Shown here: positions 1 to 9,965 of the stretch, one piece after another
How the letters are laid out: every line of letters begins with the position of its first letter
Position numbering within the stretch: the first letter of the stretch is position 1
NCBI RefSeq assembly: GCF_026248825.1
Contig: NZ_CP110973.1
Span: 3,491,001 to 3,555,000, forward strand
DNA from: Larkinella insperata
GTDB lineage: Bacteria > Bacteroidota > Bacteroidia > Cytophagales > Spirosomataceae
Direction: 5' to 3'
Length of the DNA stretch: 64,000 bases
Translations under genes and position numbers: made by a program
The notes under the pieces: generated by a model
The model's database searches: none
What the model saw: the letters and a program-made list of their open reading frames with translations, nothing else
What the model was told of the DNA's origin: nothing

Positions 1-909
1 GTCAATGGTTTCAACTCGTCTATGGTAACAGGCGAGGGGATAAACTGGTACATGAAGTTCCCGTTAAATCCGGCGGCTCCTTCCATGTACTGGACTTCGA
101 AAACCGATTCCAGGTTGTTTTTATTGCTGGTGGTGTTCGAAAAAGCTTCGCTGTAATCCGTCATCAACTGGTACGTGTCATTGTTGACCACATCCTTCAT
201 CAATGGTTCCACCTGGGGCCATTTCTTCTGGGTGATATACAGATTGGCCAGCAGGGTTTTAGCCGCACCGGATGTGGCCCGACCTGCTTCCTGAGTCGCC
301 TTTTTGGGCAAAAGCGCAGCGGCTGCTTTGGCATCTTCCTCGATTTGTGCGTAGACCTGATCTGCCGTTGATAGCGGCAGGGCGGCTTCTTCGCGATTCG
401 GAACGGGTTTTAAATGCAAGGGCACTTTACCAAACAAACGAATCAAATCGAAATACGCAAAGGCGCGTAAAAACAGCGCCTGTCCTTTCAGATTGTTCTT
501 GGAAGCCTCCGCAAACTCAACACCGTCGATGGTGGTCAAGATCTGGTTGGCGCGGGCAATGATCTGGTAGTTCAAGCGATACTGCTGGAGTACGTTATCG
601 TTGGCGGTTACGCCGTTTGCCGTTGGCACCGCAAAGTCAGCGAGGTTTTCAGTTGGATCCACCGCCCCGTAAAGAATGTTCCGGGCATAGTAAGCGTTAT
701 CGGAATGCAATTCCTGCAATTTCCAGGCCCGGTCGTTGAACATGGGGCGCAGGGGCGCGTAGGTGGCGTTGACGGCCTGCACAAAATCTGCTTCTGACTT
801 GAAAAAAGTAGCGGAACTGAGCTGGGTTTCGGGGGTAACCGTTAAAAAGTCTTCTTTACAACCGGTCAGGGCTATTGCCAAAAGCCAAGTTGCTATGTAT
901 TTTATTTTC
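1..909 (-). CDS. RagB/SusD family nutrient-uptake lipoprotein, partial (C-terminus outside window)
   Basis: Surface lipoprotein that caps a SusC-type outer-membrane transporter and binds the oligomer to be imported. The reverse strand reads from an ATG at 909 with a lipoprotein signal ending in LTGC (Cys18), then a KEDFL motif typical of SusD N-termini. A helical, TPR-like body follows, with the family's FLRAFAYFDLIRLFG segment and a TSGAAKTLLANLY helix. About 303 residues are visible; a full SusD is around 480-550, so the C-terminal part lies beyond base 1. It follows the SusC gene at 958-4164 by about 48 bases, the usual SusC-SusD order. The substrate cannot be read from the sequence. Confidence 0.93.
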
Positions 910-957
910 ATACTTGTTAGAAAAGTCTGGTGAAATAAAGTGGACTGTCAACCTGAT

Positions 958-3900
958 TTAGAAGTTAAGATTAACCCCAATCGTGTAGGTACGCGGAACC
1001 GGATAGTTGGAGAAGTCAACACCCTGGCTCAGGTTTCCGCCGTCGCCACCGCCGTCAGCCTGGGCGCTGGTTTCCGGGTTAGGTCCGCCCCAGTATTTGG
1101 TGAACACATAAGCCTGCTGAACAGAAGCGTACACCCGGGCCGATTGGAAGAACTTCTGAAGCTTGCCAAAGGTATAACCGAGGGTGATGTTCTTAATGGT
1201 GAAGAACGATGCGTCGGCCAGGAAGTGGCTGCTGTTCCAGTCGCGTTCGAGACCGGTGTAGTTTCCGCCTTCGTTGGTAGCGCCATACATGCCCTTGCCT
1301 TCCGTGATTACCGTCCTACTGGTGACTTTACCATCGGCGTTCCGGATACTTTGAACCCGGAAGCGATCTTTCACGCCTTCCACCATGTTGAATACCCCGT
1401 CGAGGTTAGCGGTACTGTATAGGTGGCGAACCCAAAGTTGATTGCCGTAAGAACCAGAGCCTACGATGGAGAGATCCCATTTGCCGTAGCTCAAGTTGTT
1501 GGTAATACCGTAGGTAAATTTGGGGAACGGACTGCCAATGATGGTCCGGTCGTCCATATCCCCACCGTTGGTGATTATTCCGTCGCCGTTCACGTCTTTA
1601 AACTTGATGGTACCGACGGCCGAACGGCCTGGAACGATGGGAGATGAGTCAACTTCCTCCTGGCTTCTATAAAAGCCGTCCTTCACCAGGCCGTAGAACA
1701 TCCCAAAGGGTTGACCAACCTGCGTAATGTGGAAGGTTCCGTATACGCGGTCAATGCCCGGCGCCAGTTCTAAGACTTTATTGCGGTTAAACGAGATGTT
1801 GGCGTTGGTCGTCCATTGCAGTTTGCCTTCGGTATTACGCGTGGTAACGGCAAATTCGTGACCCCAGAACTTAATTTCACCGATGTTGTCCCAGAACGTA
1901 CCAAATCCGGCTTCCTGCGGAATCTGTACGGCATAGAGCAGGTTCGTGGTCCGTTTGGTGTAGAAGTCGTACGTAAACTGAATCCGGTCATTGAACAGTC
2001 CAAGGTCGAGTCCCAGGTCGAGCTGACGGGTGGTTTCCCAGCCCAGATTGGGGTTGGCCAGTGTCGTTACGGCAGCGCCCGTCGCCACAGTGCTACCAAA
2101 TACCGAGTTTACGGTGTTGTTGATCAGCGCGTATTGGGTGTAGTTACCGATGTTGTTGTTCCCGATAATTCCGTAGCTGGCCCGCAGTTTGGCAAACGAT
2201 ATTTCGGGAGTGCCTTGCAGGAACGCTTCATCCGAAACGACCCAACCCGCCGAAACGGACGGGAATGTTCCCCAGCGATTGTTGGACCCAAACCGGGATG
2301 AACCATCGCGACGGATCGCGGCTGTGAAGAGGTATTTTCCTTTATAGTTGTAGTTTAGCCGCGACAGCAGGGATGTCAGCGTCCAGTCGTTTACGCCGTT
2401 TTGCGTGCCTCCCCGGTTGATGTTGAGCGCTGCCTGAACAGTTGGCAGACGGTCGTCGGCATAGGTGTCGGCCTGAATGCGCGAAAACTCCTGCCGAAAC
2501 CGCTGATTCGTATAACCTGCCAGCAACTCAAAGTTATGATCACCAAAACTGCGGTTGTAAGTAGCGGTGTTTTCGTTCAGCCAACCGACGTTTTCCAGCG
2601 CCTGCCGGATCGATACCGCCGTTGTCGGAATCGGTACGTTCATCGCACTCGTGGCCGTCGAAGGATTGAAGAAGAAAAACTTGTTGTTTTCAAACTCAAT
2701 GTTGATGGTTGATTTCAACCGCAAACCGCTGATGGGGCTGTATTGCAGGTAGGCATTACTGAGCAGCTTGGTCTGCTTGTTCTGATTAACCAGTTCCGTA
2801 GCGGCTCGTACCCAGTTCGGGTAGTTGTAGATGTTACCGGTGCTGCTGGGGAAGGTATTGAACTTTGTCAGCTCGCCATTGGCATCGCGAATGGGCATCA
2901 CGGGCCAGGTGTGCAGGGCGTTGAACAAAATACCCGTTCCACGGTCGCCGTCGGTGCGGGGCGTATTGTCGAACACGTACTGAGGAGCAATGTTGAATCC
3001 AACCCGTACTTTATCCGAAACGTCGTAATCGGTGTTCATCCGGAGGGAGTAACGCGTGTATTTCGTATTCAGAATAACGCCTTCCTGGTCAAAAATTCCC
3101 GCAACAATCGACGTTCTGGCCTTGTCGGTGTTCGAGGAGATGGTCAGGTTGTAGCTTTGGATCGGAGCCGTCCGGAGCAACGCACCAAACCAGTCGTTGT
3201 CCTTGTCGGCATACTGCGCCGGATTCTGAAATTCAGCAGGAACGGGTTTTGCATCGTCTTCGTAATACTCTTTTTTGAATTGCGCAAATTCCTGGGCATT
3301 CAGCATTTTAATACGGCCCTTTTCCGGTACCTGCTGAACGCCCGCGAAAGCATTGAAACTCACGCTGGTTTTGCCGGCCTGTCCGCGCTTGGTCGTGATC
3401 AGTACGACCCCGTTGGCCGCCCGCGAGCCATACAGCGACGTAGAAGAAGCGTCTTTCAGAACGGAAATGTCTTCGATCTCGTCCGGGTTGATGGCGCCAA
3501 TGCTTCCGGTTATTGGAAAACCGTCGACAACGTACAACGGCTCGCTACCCGCCGAAACCGATAACTGACCCCGAATCCGGACGGACATCCCCTGACCCGG
3601 TTTACCGGTGGCCTGGTTGATCTGAACCCCCGCCAGACGACCCTGCAATTTTTGGGTGACCTGCGAAACCGGAATATCCTTTAGCTCTTTCGCCGTTACG
3701 GTTTGCACCGCTCCCGTTACCTCCTTTTTCAACTGGCTACCGTATCCTACTACCACCACTTCCGATAGCGTTTGATCGTCGGGGGATAGTTTGACGTTGA
3801 TGGAAGTCTGACTACCTACAACCAGTTCCTGTTTCAAATAGCCGACAGAGCTAAAAACGAGTGTCGCCCGGGTGTCGGGAACCGAAATCTTATATTTTCC

Positions 3901-4164
3901 TTCGGCATCGGTAGTGGTGCCTTGCGTGGTACCTTTCACGACCACATTGACACCCGGCAGTCCAGTCCCGCTTTCATCGGTTACTGTACCCATAACATCC
4001 ACTGCCAGCGGGGCCGTCGTAGTTGATTTCTTTTCCAATCCAGGGTTTTTACCGCCTGCGTAGGTCCAGGCGGGGCTAGTCAGCAAACTGAAAAGCAGAC
4101 ACGGAGTTAGTATCTGTTGGGCAATACGGTGGGAGCTACCCAGTCGAGTAATGCGTTTTTTCAT
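958..4164 (-). CDS. SusC/RagA family TonB-linked outer-membrane transporter
   Basis: TonB-dependent porin that moves oligomers or other large nutrients across the outer membrane together with its SusD partner. The 1068-residue product has a long basic signal peptide (about 1-37), then a carboxypeptidase-D regulatory-like domain (about 57-135, with GTVTDESGTGLPGVNVVVKG). Next come the LSEVVVVGYG motif before the plug, plug motifs (PLYVVDGFPI, ISVLKDASSTSLYGSRAANG) and a long beta-barrel ending in an aromatic residue (YTIGVNLNF). It has no STN signalling domain, so it is unlikely to talk directly to a FecR anti-sigma. It is followed by SusD at 1-909. The length is normal for the family. Confidence 0.96.
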   Translation of the reverse strand: MKKRITRLGSSHRIAQQILTPCLLFSLLTSPAWTYAGGKNPGLEKKSTTTAPLAVDVMGTVTDESGTGLPGVNVVVKGTTQGTTTDAEGKYKISVPDTRATLVFSSVGYLKQELVVGSQTSINVKLSPDDQTLSEVVVVGYGSQLKKEVTGAVQTVTAKELKDIPVSQVTQKLQGRLAGVQINQATGKPGQGMSVRIRGQLSVSAGSEPLYVVDGFPITGSIGAINPDEIEDISVLKDASSTSLYGSRAANGVVLITTKRGQAGKTSVSFNAFAGVQQVPEKGRIKMLNAQEFAQFKKEYYEDDAKPVPAEFQNPAQYADKDNDWFGALLRTAPIQSYNLTISSNTDKARTSIVAGIFDQEGVILNTKYTRYSLRMNTDYDVSDKVRVGFNIAPQYVFDNTPRTDGDRGTGILFNALHTWPVMPIRDANGELTKFNTFPSSTGNIYNYPNWVRAATELVNQNKQTKLLSNAYLQYSPISGLRLKSTINIEFENNKFFFFNPSTATSAMNVPIPTTAVSIRQALENVGWLNENTATYNRSFGDHNFELLAGYTNQRFRQEFSRIQADTYADDRLPTVQAALNINRGGTQNGVNDWTLTSLLSRLNYNYKGKYLFTAAIRRDGSSRFGSNNRWGTFPSVSAGWVVSDEAFLQGTPEISFAKLRASYGIIGNNNIGNYTQYALINNTVNSVFGSTVATGAAVTTLANPNLGWETTRQLDLGLDLGLFNDRIQFTYDFYTKRTTNLLYAVQIPQEAGFGTFWDNIGEIKFWGHEFAVTTRNTEGKLQWTTNANISFNRNKVLELAPGIDRVYGTFHITQVGQPFGMFYGLVKDGFYRSQEEVDSSPIVPGRSAVGTIKFKDVNGDGIITNGGDMDDRTIIGSPFPKFTYGITNNLSYGKWDLSIVGSGSYGNQLWVRHLYSTANLDGVFNMVEGVKDRFRVQSIRNADGKVTSRTVITEGKGMYGATNEGGNYTGLERDWNSSHFLADASFFTIKNITLGYTFGKLQKFFQSARVYASVQQAYVFTKYWGGPNPETSAQADGGGDGGNLSQGVDFSNYPVPRTYTIGVNLNF

Positions 4165-4508
4165 GAGGTAATAATTGGTAAAGGTTTAGGAGAAGTCCTG
4201 CTTAAAACCAGTTGTTCTTCTTCAGGGAATGAATTAAAAGTTCGCTCACATTAATTCCAGCATTGTGAATACGTGATGGCATTACTTTACGGCATAATAG
4301 AGATGATTAAGTTGTAGACTACGGCCTGTTCGTGGATAGTTTTTCACAATTTAAAAGAAAGGGTTTAGGAAAATAGTATTTATTAATTTCTATTTATTAT
4401 GAAATTAATTCAATTAACAAAAAGATGCAATAAGCACTGTCCTTTACTCTGCTGGTTTTAGCAAAAAAGGGTGCTTATTCGATTAAATGGATATATTTTA
4501 GGATTTTG
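4165..4508. other. Intergenic spacer, probably the promoter/leader of the downstream SusC
   Basis: This 344-base AT-rich stretch lies between the DUF1501 gene (ending at 4509) and the SusC start at 4164, both on the minus strand. I see no ORF with family features, no RNA gene and no good match to the Bacteroidetes TAnnTTTG promoter box on the minus strand. A separate promoter for the SusC-SusD pair is likely from the spacing alone. Confidence 0.4.
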
Positions 4509-5942
4509 TTAGGTTAACAGTTCCAGGACTGCTTTTCCTTTGCCATCCGGCGTTGTGTAGAAAGGTCGTTTCTCGATCTCGTACTGCGTGTCTTCCGGTA
4601 CACCCAGCGCGTGGTAAATGGTCTGGTGAATACCGTCGATCTTAACGGGGTTTTCGATGGTTTTGCAGGGGCGCTCGTCGGCGGTTTTGCCATAAACAAA
4701 CCCCCGCTTGATCCCCCCGCCGAACATCAGCATTGAACTGCCGTCGGTGAAGTGCCGGTGCATGCCGTAGAACTTCAGGTCGGAAAGAATATCCGGCTGG
4801 TTGACCTGCTCTTTCACCTTCTCGCCCGGACGGCCTTCCACCATCATGTCCCGGCTGAACTCGCTCGCCAGAATAATCATGGTACGGTCCAGGTGACCGG
4901 TTTTGTCCAGATCTTTTACCAACTGCGCCACGGGGCCGTCGATCATTTTTTTCATATCGACCAGGCGCGTATGGCCGTTTTCGTGCGTGTCCCAACCCTT
5001 GAAGGGTTCGTATTCCGTCGTGACGCTGATAAACCGGGCACCCTGCTCGGTGAGTCGACGGGCCAGCAGACAGCCCAGCCCGAAGCGGCCGGTGTTGTAG
5101 ATGTCGTAAATCTCCTTCGGCTCCGTGCTCAGGTCGAACGCCTTGGCCTCCGGTGAGTTGAGCAGCATGTAGGCCTGTTCCATTGAGCGTTTGAGCGATT
5201 CTTTCTGATAATCGCTGCCAAATTCGCCAAACGGACTGTTGCTGATCAGGTCATTGTAGAGCTGGTTCCGGCGCTCAAACCGTTTGGCGTCCATCCCGAC
5301 CGGCGGCCGGACGCTCTCAAGACCCTGGCTGGGGTCCGGAATGAAGAACGGGCCGAATTCATTGCCCAGAAAACCGGCGGTGTGGAAAGCCTTAAGTTCT
5401 TCAGCTTCGCCCACCGTAAACCGCTGACCGATATCTATAAACGCCGGAATCACCGGATTTTTGGGACCAAGTTCCTTGGCGATCCAGGAGCCGATGTGCG
5501 GAGCCGCTACGGTTTGGGGCGGTTCGTAGCAGGTGTGCCAGTGGTACTGGTGACGCGAGTGCAGAATGTGCCCCAGATCGGCCGAGACGTACGAGCGAAT
5601 GAGCGTGCCTTTATCCATGACCTTTCCGATGGATTCGAGTCCTTCGGAAAAGTTGATTCCATCGAGCACCGTCGGCACCGGCTTGAACGTGCTCAGAACG
5701 CGGTTGCCCTCCATGTCTTTTTCGTAGGGCGTGTATCGCTTCGGATCGAAGGTTTCGGTATGAGCCATTCCACCGGCCATCCAGAGCAGAATCACCGTAT
5801 CGGCGGTGCCGTTGGTCTGACCGATTTTCTTGGTTTTACAGCCTGACAGAAGGCTCGCCATTGGAGCACCGGCCGCCATGGCTGCCAGAGTCGCTGCGCT
5901 GGTGCGCTGCAGAAACTCGCGTCTGTTCCATCTGGGTTTCAT
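4509..5942 (-). CDS. DUF1501 domain protein, Tat-exported
   Basis: Member of the DUF1501 family, which belongs to the alkaline-phosphatase/sulfatase-like superfamily; its reaction is not established. The 477-residue product starts with a twin-arginine signal (RREFLQ, residues 7-12), and the hydrophobic stretch ends in LLSGC (Cys35), so it may be a Tat-exported lipoprotein. The body has family-type segments such as LLWMAGGMAHTETFDPK, the DTHENGH region and a late MHRHFTDGSSMLMFGGG region. It begins 22 bases after the stop of the DUF1549/DUF1553 gene, so the two form an operon. The same two families are paired in Planctomycetes and Verrucomicrobia. Function is unknown; co-localisation with SusCD suggests use of an imported substrate. 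Confidence 0.9.
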   Translation of the reverse strand: MKPRWNRREFLQRTSAATLAAMAAGAPMASLLSGCKTKKIGQTNGTADTVILLWMAGGMAHTETFDPKRYTPYEKDMEGNRVLSTFKPVPTVLDGINFSEGLESIGKVMDKGTLIRSYVSADLGHILHSRHQYHWHTCYEPPQTVAAPHIGSWIAKELGPKNPVIPAFIDIGQRFTVGEAEELKAFHTAGFLGNEFGPFFIPDPSQGLESVRPPVGMDAKRFERRNQLYNDLISNSPFGEFGSDYQKESLKRSMEQAYMLLNSPEAKAFDLSTEPKEIYDIYNTGRFGLGCLLARRLTEQGARFISVTTEYEPFKGWDTHENGHTRLVDMKKMIDGPVAQLVKDLDKTGHLDRTMIILASEFSRDMMVEGRPGEKVKEQVNQPDILSDLKFYGMHRHFTDGSSMLMFGGGIKRGFVYGKTADERPCKTIENPVKIDGIHQTIYHALGVPEDTQYEIEKRPFYTTPDGKGKAVLELLT

Positions 5943-5964
5943 ATCGCTATTCGTCTTGGTTGTG

Positions 5965-8328
5965 CTAGTTGATCAATTGAAATTCAGGGTGCAGGCTGAT
6001 GGCCCAAACCAGGTCCTGGATGCCTTCTACCTTCGGCGTTTTACCCACTATTTTCTCGGCTACGGCCAGCTCTTTGGGGTGCGGGGCGCGGCCCAGGGCC
6101 TTCCAGTACAACTGGGTTACCAACTGCTCGGAGCTTGGGTATTGGGCTTTCCACAGTTCGGCACCCCGTTTCAGGGTCGCGTTGAACTTGGCTCCGTTGG
6201 TCAGTTCCAATGCCTGCAAGAGGTTGGCCTGTGACGTCCGGCTGGTGCTGACGGTTTCGCGGTTCGGGCGGCCCAGCGCCGTCAGAAACGGGTCGTTTTT
6301 CACCAGCGAAGCCCGCGGAAATGGTATTTCCTGCTTGATGGTTTCGGGCAAAAGCTTGGTTGCCAGCGCCGAGTCGCCATAAATAGGGTTGAAGGCCAAA
6401 CTAACGGCATCGGCAAACTGCTCGGCTGACATGCGCCGACGGACCATGCCCTCAAACACAAAGGTCGGAGCCGTCAGCAGAGCCGGGTCCTTCACGCTGA
6501 TGGACGGCAACTGGTACGTTTTCGACGTCAGGATGGTGGCCATCAGTTTTTTGATGTCGTAGCCGTTGGCGGCAAAATCGGCGGAAAGCCAGTCGAGCAA
6601 ATCCTGGCTCCAGGGCTCGTTGTCCATCATATCGACGGGTTCAACCAGCCCGCGACCCATCAACTGCGCCCAGATCCGGTTGACCAGCGTGCGGTAAAGC
6701 CGTCCGTCTTTGGGCTGCGTCATGAACTCGGCCAGTTCGCGGAGCCGTTCGGCCGTAGGGGCCTGGCCATTGATGGTTCCCAGTTCTTTGAACAGAATAG
6801 CCCGGCTGGCCATCTTGCCCGTCGGTTTGTCGCAGCGGTGAATTTCCAGGGTGGTGTCGGAAAAGACGTTGGCAAAAGCGTAGGCGTCGGCCAGTTTCCA
6901 GTCACTGATAAAGCTGTCGTGGCAGGAGGCACATTTCAGGTTCAGACCCATAAATACCTGCGCCACGTTCTGGGCCGCCTGCATTTCCGTGCTCTGGCTG
7001 GAGTTGATGGTGCCGCGCCACTTAATGCCTTTGATAAAGCCTTCCGATTCTTTGGTGGGGTTGATCAGTTCGCGCACAAACTGGTTGTACGGTTTGTTGC
7101 TCTTCAGCGACGTATACAACCATTTCGTAATGTCGAAGCGGCCGCCGGTGATGTAGCCCGTTCCGGAATAATCGTTCCGGAGCGCGTCGTTCCAGAACGT
7201 GAGCCAATGTTGTGCGTAGGCGTCGTCCTGGTTGAGCAGTTCCGTTACCAGCAACTCGCGTTTGTTGGGCCGGGGGTCGGCCGCAAAAGCCTGAATTTTC
7301 TCGGGTGTTGGCAGCAAACCCACTACGTCCAGGTACACCCGTCGCAGGTAGGTCCGGTCGTCGACAACCGTTTTCCAGGCAGTTTTGTGCTGCTGGAAGT
7401 AGACGTTTACAAACCGGTCGATGGGGTTGGTCAAGTCGCCGGTCGCTGCGGGAACGGCGGGCATCCGGGGTTCCAGGGCGGCCACCCGGTAAATGCTTTT
7501 TTGCGCCCCACTGGGCCAGGGAGCGCCCTGTTTGATCCAGAATTCGAGGAGTGCAATTTCTTTTTCGGTGAGCCGTTTGCCTTTGGTCGGCATGGCGTCG
7601 TCATGACCGGCGGGCAGTTTTACCCGGCGAATCATATCACTGTCTTCGGGGTGGCCTACTTTCAGGATCGGGCCGTTTTCGCCCCCTTTCATGAGTAATT
7701 CTTTCGTATCGAGCCGCAGTTCGCCCTTCATTTTGGTGGCGCTGTGGCAACTGTAGCAGTTGTGGGCCAGAATCGAGCGCACTTCCAGGTTGAGGTCCTC
7801 AATCTGTTTGGCGTTGAGCGGCTGGTTGCTGGTGTTGCTGATGAAAGCGAGGTTGGGATCGGAGGTGGTGGGAGCTTCTTTCTCTTTGTTGAAAGGCAGT
7901 ACACTGGTCAGGTAATCTTCACCGTGGGTCAGGAGCGCCCCGTAATGACCGGCAATGGTTACGCCAAAAACCGTCAGAAACAGTAGACTGCGGTAGAAGA
8001 CCAACCGCTTGGTTTGCACGGCAAAAACCGTCAGCAGGGCCAGCGCCATCGTTGCCAGACCCGACCACTGGTGAATCGTGACGGTATCGCCCCCGTACTC
8101 TTCCTGGTTGATCAGGATCAGACCGAAAATAGCCGCTACGACCGAACTGATGGCCCCAATCCAGATCAGGGCGGTAATGCCAGCGCGCATGTCGTTTGAC
8201 TTGCGCGACCAGCCGATTATTTCCAGCAGCAGGGCCACACAAAGCAGCCCGACCGGGAAGTGGACCATCAGCGGGTGCAGACGGCCGAGAAATTGCCAAA
8301 GCCAAAAAGATTCTGTTAATACCGTCAC
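5965..8328 (-). CDS. Membrane-anchored DUF2231/c-type cytochrome/DUF1549/DUF1553 protein
   Basis: Multidomain protein of 787 residues. Residues about 10-145 hold four or more membrane segments of the DUF2231 type. A Planctomycete-type cytochrome domain follows, with a CYSCH haem-binding motif (Cys191, Cys194, His195) and the usual MPTKGKRLTEKEIALLEFWI ending. Then come DUF1549 (about 300-500), with a second CxxCH near residue 466 (CASCH), and DUF1553 (about 560-780, starting LYRTLVNRIWAQLMGRGLVE). The two CxxCH motifs predict covalent haem and a periplasmic location. It is co-transcribed with the DUF1501 gene. The natural reaction is unknown; an electron-transfer step coupled to substrate degradation is an inference. 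Confidence 0.9.
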   Translation of the reverse strand: MTVLTESFWLWQFLGRLHPLMVHFPVGLLCVALLLEIIGWSRKSNDMRAGITALIWIGAISSVVAAIFGLILINQEEYGGDTVTIHQWSGLATMALALLTVFAVQTKRLVFYRSLLFLTVFGVTIAGHYGALLTHGEDYLTSVLPFNKEKEAPTTSDPNLAFISNTSNQPLNAKQIEDLNLEVRSILAHNCYSCHSATKMKGELRLDTKELLMKGGENGPILKVGHPEDSDMIRRVKLPAGHDDAMPTKGKRLTEKEIALLEFWIKQGAPWPSGAQKSIYRVAALEPRMPAVPAATGDLTNPIDRFVNVYFQQHKTAWKTVVDDRTYLRRVYLDVVGLLPTPEKIQAFAADPRPNKRELLVTELLNQDDAYAQHWLTFWNDALRNDYSGTGYITGGRFDITKWLYTSLKSNKPYNQFVRELINPTKESEGFIKGIKWRGTINSSQSTEMQAAQNVAQVFMGLNLKCASCHDSFISDWKLADAYAFANVFSDTTLEIHRCDKPTGKMASRAILFKELGTINGQAPTAERLRELAEFMTQPKDGRLYRTLVNRIWAQLMGRGLVEPVDMMDNEPWSQDLLDWLSADFAANGYDIKKLMATILTSKTYQLPSISVKDPALLTAPTFVFEGMVRRRMSAEQFADAVSLAFNPIYGDSALATKLLPETIKQEIPFPRASLVKNDPFLTALGRPNRETVSTSRTSQANLLQALELTNGAKFNATLKRGAELWKAQYPSSEQLVTQLYWKALGRAPHPKELAVAEKIVGKTPKVEGIQDLVWAISLHPEFQLIN

Positions 8329-8363
8329 TTTGTAATCAAATTAGTGAGCAAAAAGTAATCATC

Positions 8364-8425
8364 AATGCACCTTACTGGCATGGATCAATCCTAAATTTAC
8401 ATTAATCCGTCCAATAAGGTGCATT
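8364..8425. repeat. Inverted repeat between SusD and the cytochrome gene
   Basis: Arms of 15 bases at 8364-8378 and 8411-8425 match except for one base (aatgcaccttactgg against its complement), with a loop of about 32 bases. A T-run follows only on the plus strand, while both flanking genes are on the minus strand, so this is not a classic terminator for them. It may stabilise the SusD transcript end or attenuate read-through. Confidence 0.5.
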
Positions 8426-8454
8426 TTTTCTCATAAACTATCCTGCACTTTCCT

Positions 8455-9954
8455 TTAATAGCCCGGATTCTGGGTCAATTTGGCGTTGATCAGGATTTGC
8501 GGAGCCGGAATCGGCAGGTAATATTCATTCTCCGTAAAGACGTAATCCTGGGCGTTGAAGGCAATTCCACCCCGGTCGACCGTCGGTTTGGCTTTTTCCT
8601 TCGCCCCGTACGCGTTCATGAAAGCGGCCAGTTCCGCGGGCGTTTTGGTCCGGCGCAGGTCAAACCAGCGTTGATTCTCAAAGGCCAGTTCCACCCGACG
8701 CTCTTTCATTATGGCATCCCGTAGGGCAACTTTATCGAGGCCCGTTTTGGGAGCCAGCCCCGCCCGCTTCCGGACCTGGTTCAGGTAGTCGAAGGCTTCC
8801 GCCGAGGGGCCGGTGGCTTCGTTAATCGACTCGGCCAGCATCAGCAACACATCCGCGTAGCGCAGCACCGGCCAGTTGTTATCCGTTCGGCCGGTAATGG
8901 TGTGGGGGTAGGTGTATTTGATGATGTAGGGCATCTGAACAACCGTACCATTGAGCGTGTAGCTGGTTTTCAGGGAAACATCTTTCCGCAGATCACCGGT
9001 TTCGTAGGCCGCAATCAGATCGTTCGTCGGGATATTCCGTCCGGCAGGGGCCGTGTTGGCAAAGCCGGTGATGGCACCCGCCGAAAGCCGGGGTGCAAAG
9101 ACGTAGGCAAAGTTGCTCCACTCGCCCAGGTCGTTACCGCCCTGGTATTGAATTTCGAGCAAAGATTCCGGGCCGTTCTTGCGGGCGGGATTGAAATTGT
9201 CGGCATAAGCCGGATTCAGGCTGTAGCCCAGCGGCAAAATCTCTTTCAGGGTCGAAACGGCATCGGTGTATTTTTTCTGGGTCAGATACACCTTCCCCAA
9301 AATACCGAGTGCCGCGCCTTTGGTAATCCGGCCCACCTGGGCTGCCGGATACGTTGCAGGCAGCAGCGCGACAGCTTCTTTCAAATCCTTTTCAATCTGG
9401 GCCCAGACATCGGCCTGCGGAGAGCGCACCAGATCAAACGCCTGATTGGGGTTGGCAAGGGTGGAGGTAACGAGCACCACATCACCGAAATACTGAACCA
9501 GGTGGAAATAGAAGTACGCCCGCAGAAACTTCAATTGACCTTCGATCGGCCCCTTTACGCCGGCGTCGAGGGAGCTGGTTGCCAGCTTCTCCAAGGTGTA
9601 ATTGACGTTGTAAAGAGCCGAGTAGTAGAGGTTCCAGATGTTAGAGATCTCGCCATTTCCCTGGTTAACCGTCGAAAATTCGAAGGCTTCCCAACCGGCG
9701 GCTCCCCCGCGGTCGAGCGGGTTAAAATCGAGCGTGGTGTTGTCGGACGGAAATTCCTGGAAAATATAAGCCGAACTTGTAATTTGTTGTAACTGGCCAT
9801 ATACCCCACTAAGGGCCTGTTGGAACTGGGTTTCATTTTTATAGAATAGGTCCGTGCCGATCCGGGTCGGGTCGGTGGTTACCAGGAAATCGTCCTTGCA
9901 CGAAAACTGTGTCATGCAAAGCAGAAGCGCACCTATGACGGTTATTTTTTTCAT
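8455..9954 (-). CDS. RagB/SusD family nutrient-uptake lipoprotein
   Basis: Substrate-binding surface lipoprotein of a SusCD uptake complex. The 499-residue product has a lipoprotein signal with the putative lipidated Cys19 (MTQFSC), followed by KDDFL. SusD landmarks follow: FLRAYFYFHLVQYFGDV, an ITKGAALGILGKVYL helix, the late NWPVLRYADVLLMLAESINE segment, RRVELAFENQRWFDLRR and the terminal LTQNPGY. It starts 11 bases after the stop of its SusC partner and precedes the cytochrome/DUF1501 pair. The ligand cannot be inferred. Confidence 0.96.
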   Translation of the reverse strand: MKKITVIGALLLCMTQFSCKDDFLVTTDPTRIGTDLFYKNETQFQQALSGVYGQLQQITSSAYIFQEFPSDNTTLDFNPLDRGGAAGWEAFEFSTVNQGNGEISNIWNLYYSALYNVNYTLEKLATSSLDAGVKGPIEGQLKFLRAYFYFHLVQYFGDVVLVTSTLANPNQAFDLVRSPQADVWAQIEKDLKEAVALLPATYPAAQVGRITKGAALGILGKVYLTQKKYTDAVSTLKEILPLGYSLNPAYADNFNPARKNGPESLLEIQYQGGNDLGEWSNFAYVFAPRLSAGAITGFANTAPAGRNIPTNDLIAAYETGDLRKDVSLKTSYTLNGTVVQMPYIIKYTYPHTITGRTDNNWPVLRYADVLLMLAESINEATGPSAEAFDYLNQVRKRAGLAPKTGLDKVALRDAIMKERRVELAFENQRWFDLRRTKTPAELAAFMNAYGAKEKAKPTVDRGGIAFNAQDYVFTENEYYLPIPAPQILINAKLTQNPGY

Positions 9955-9965
9955 TTTCGTGACAA

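Noticed and set aside
2743..3564. A 273-residue open frame antisense to SusC
   Set aside because: Antisense shadow of a high-GC coding gene; low-complexity Val/Gly/Arg composition and no start context.
6838..7698. A 286-residue open frame antisense to the cytochrome/DUF1549 gene
   Set aside because: Shadow frame; the sense strand carries two CxxCH motifs and clear domains.
8364..8430. Terminator for the SusD gene
   Set aside because: The T-run lies on the plus strand while the flanking genes are on the minus strand; recorded only as an inverted repeat.
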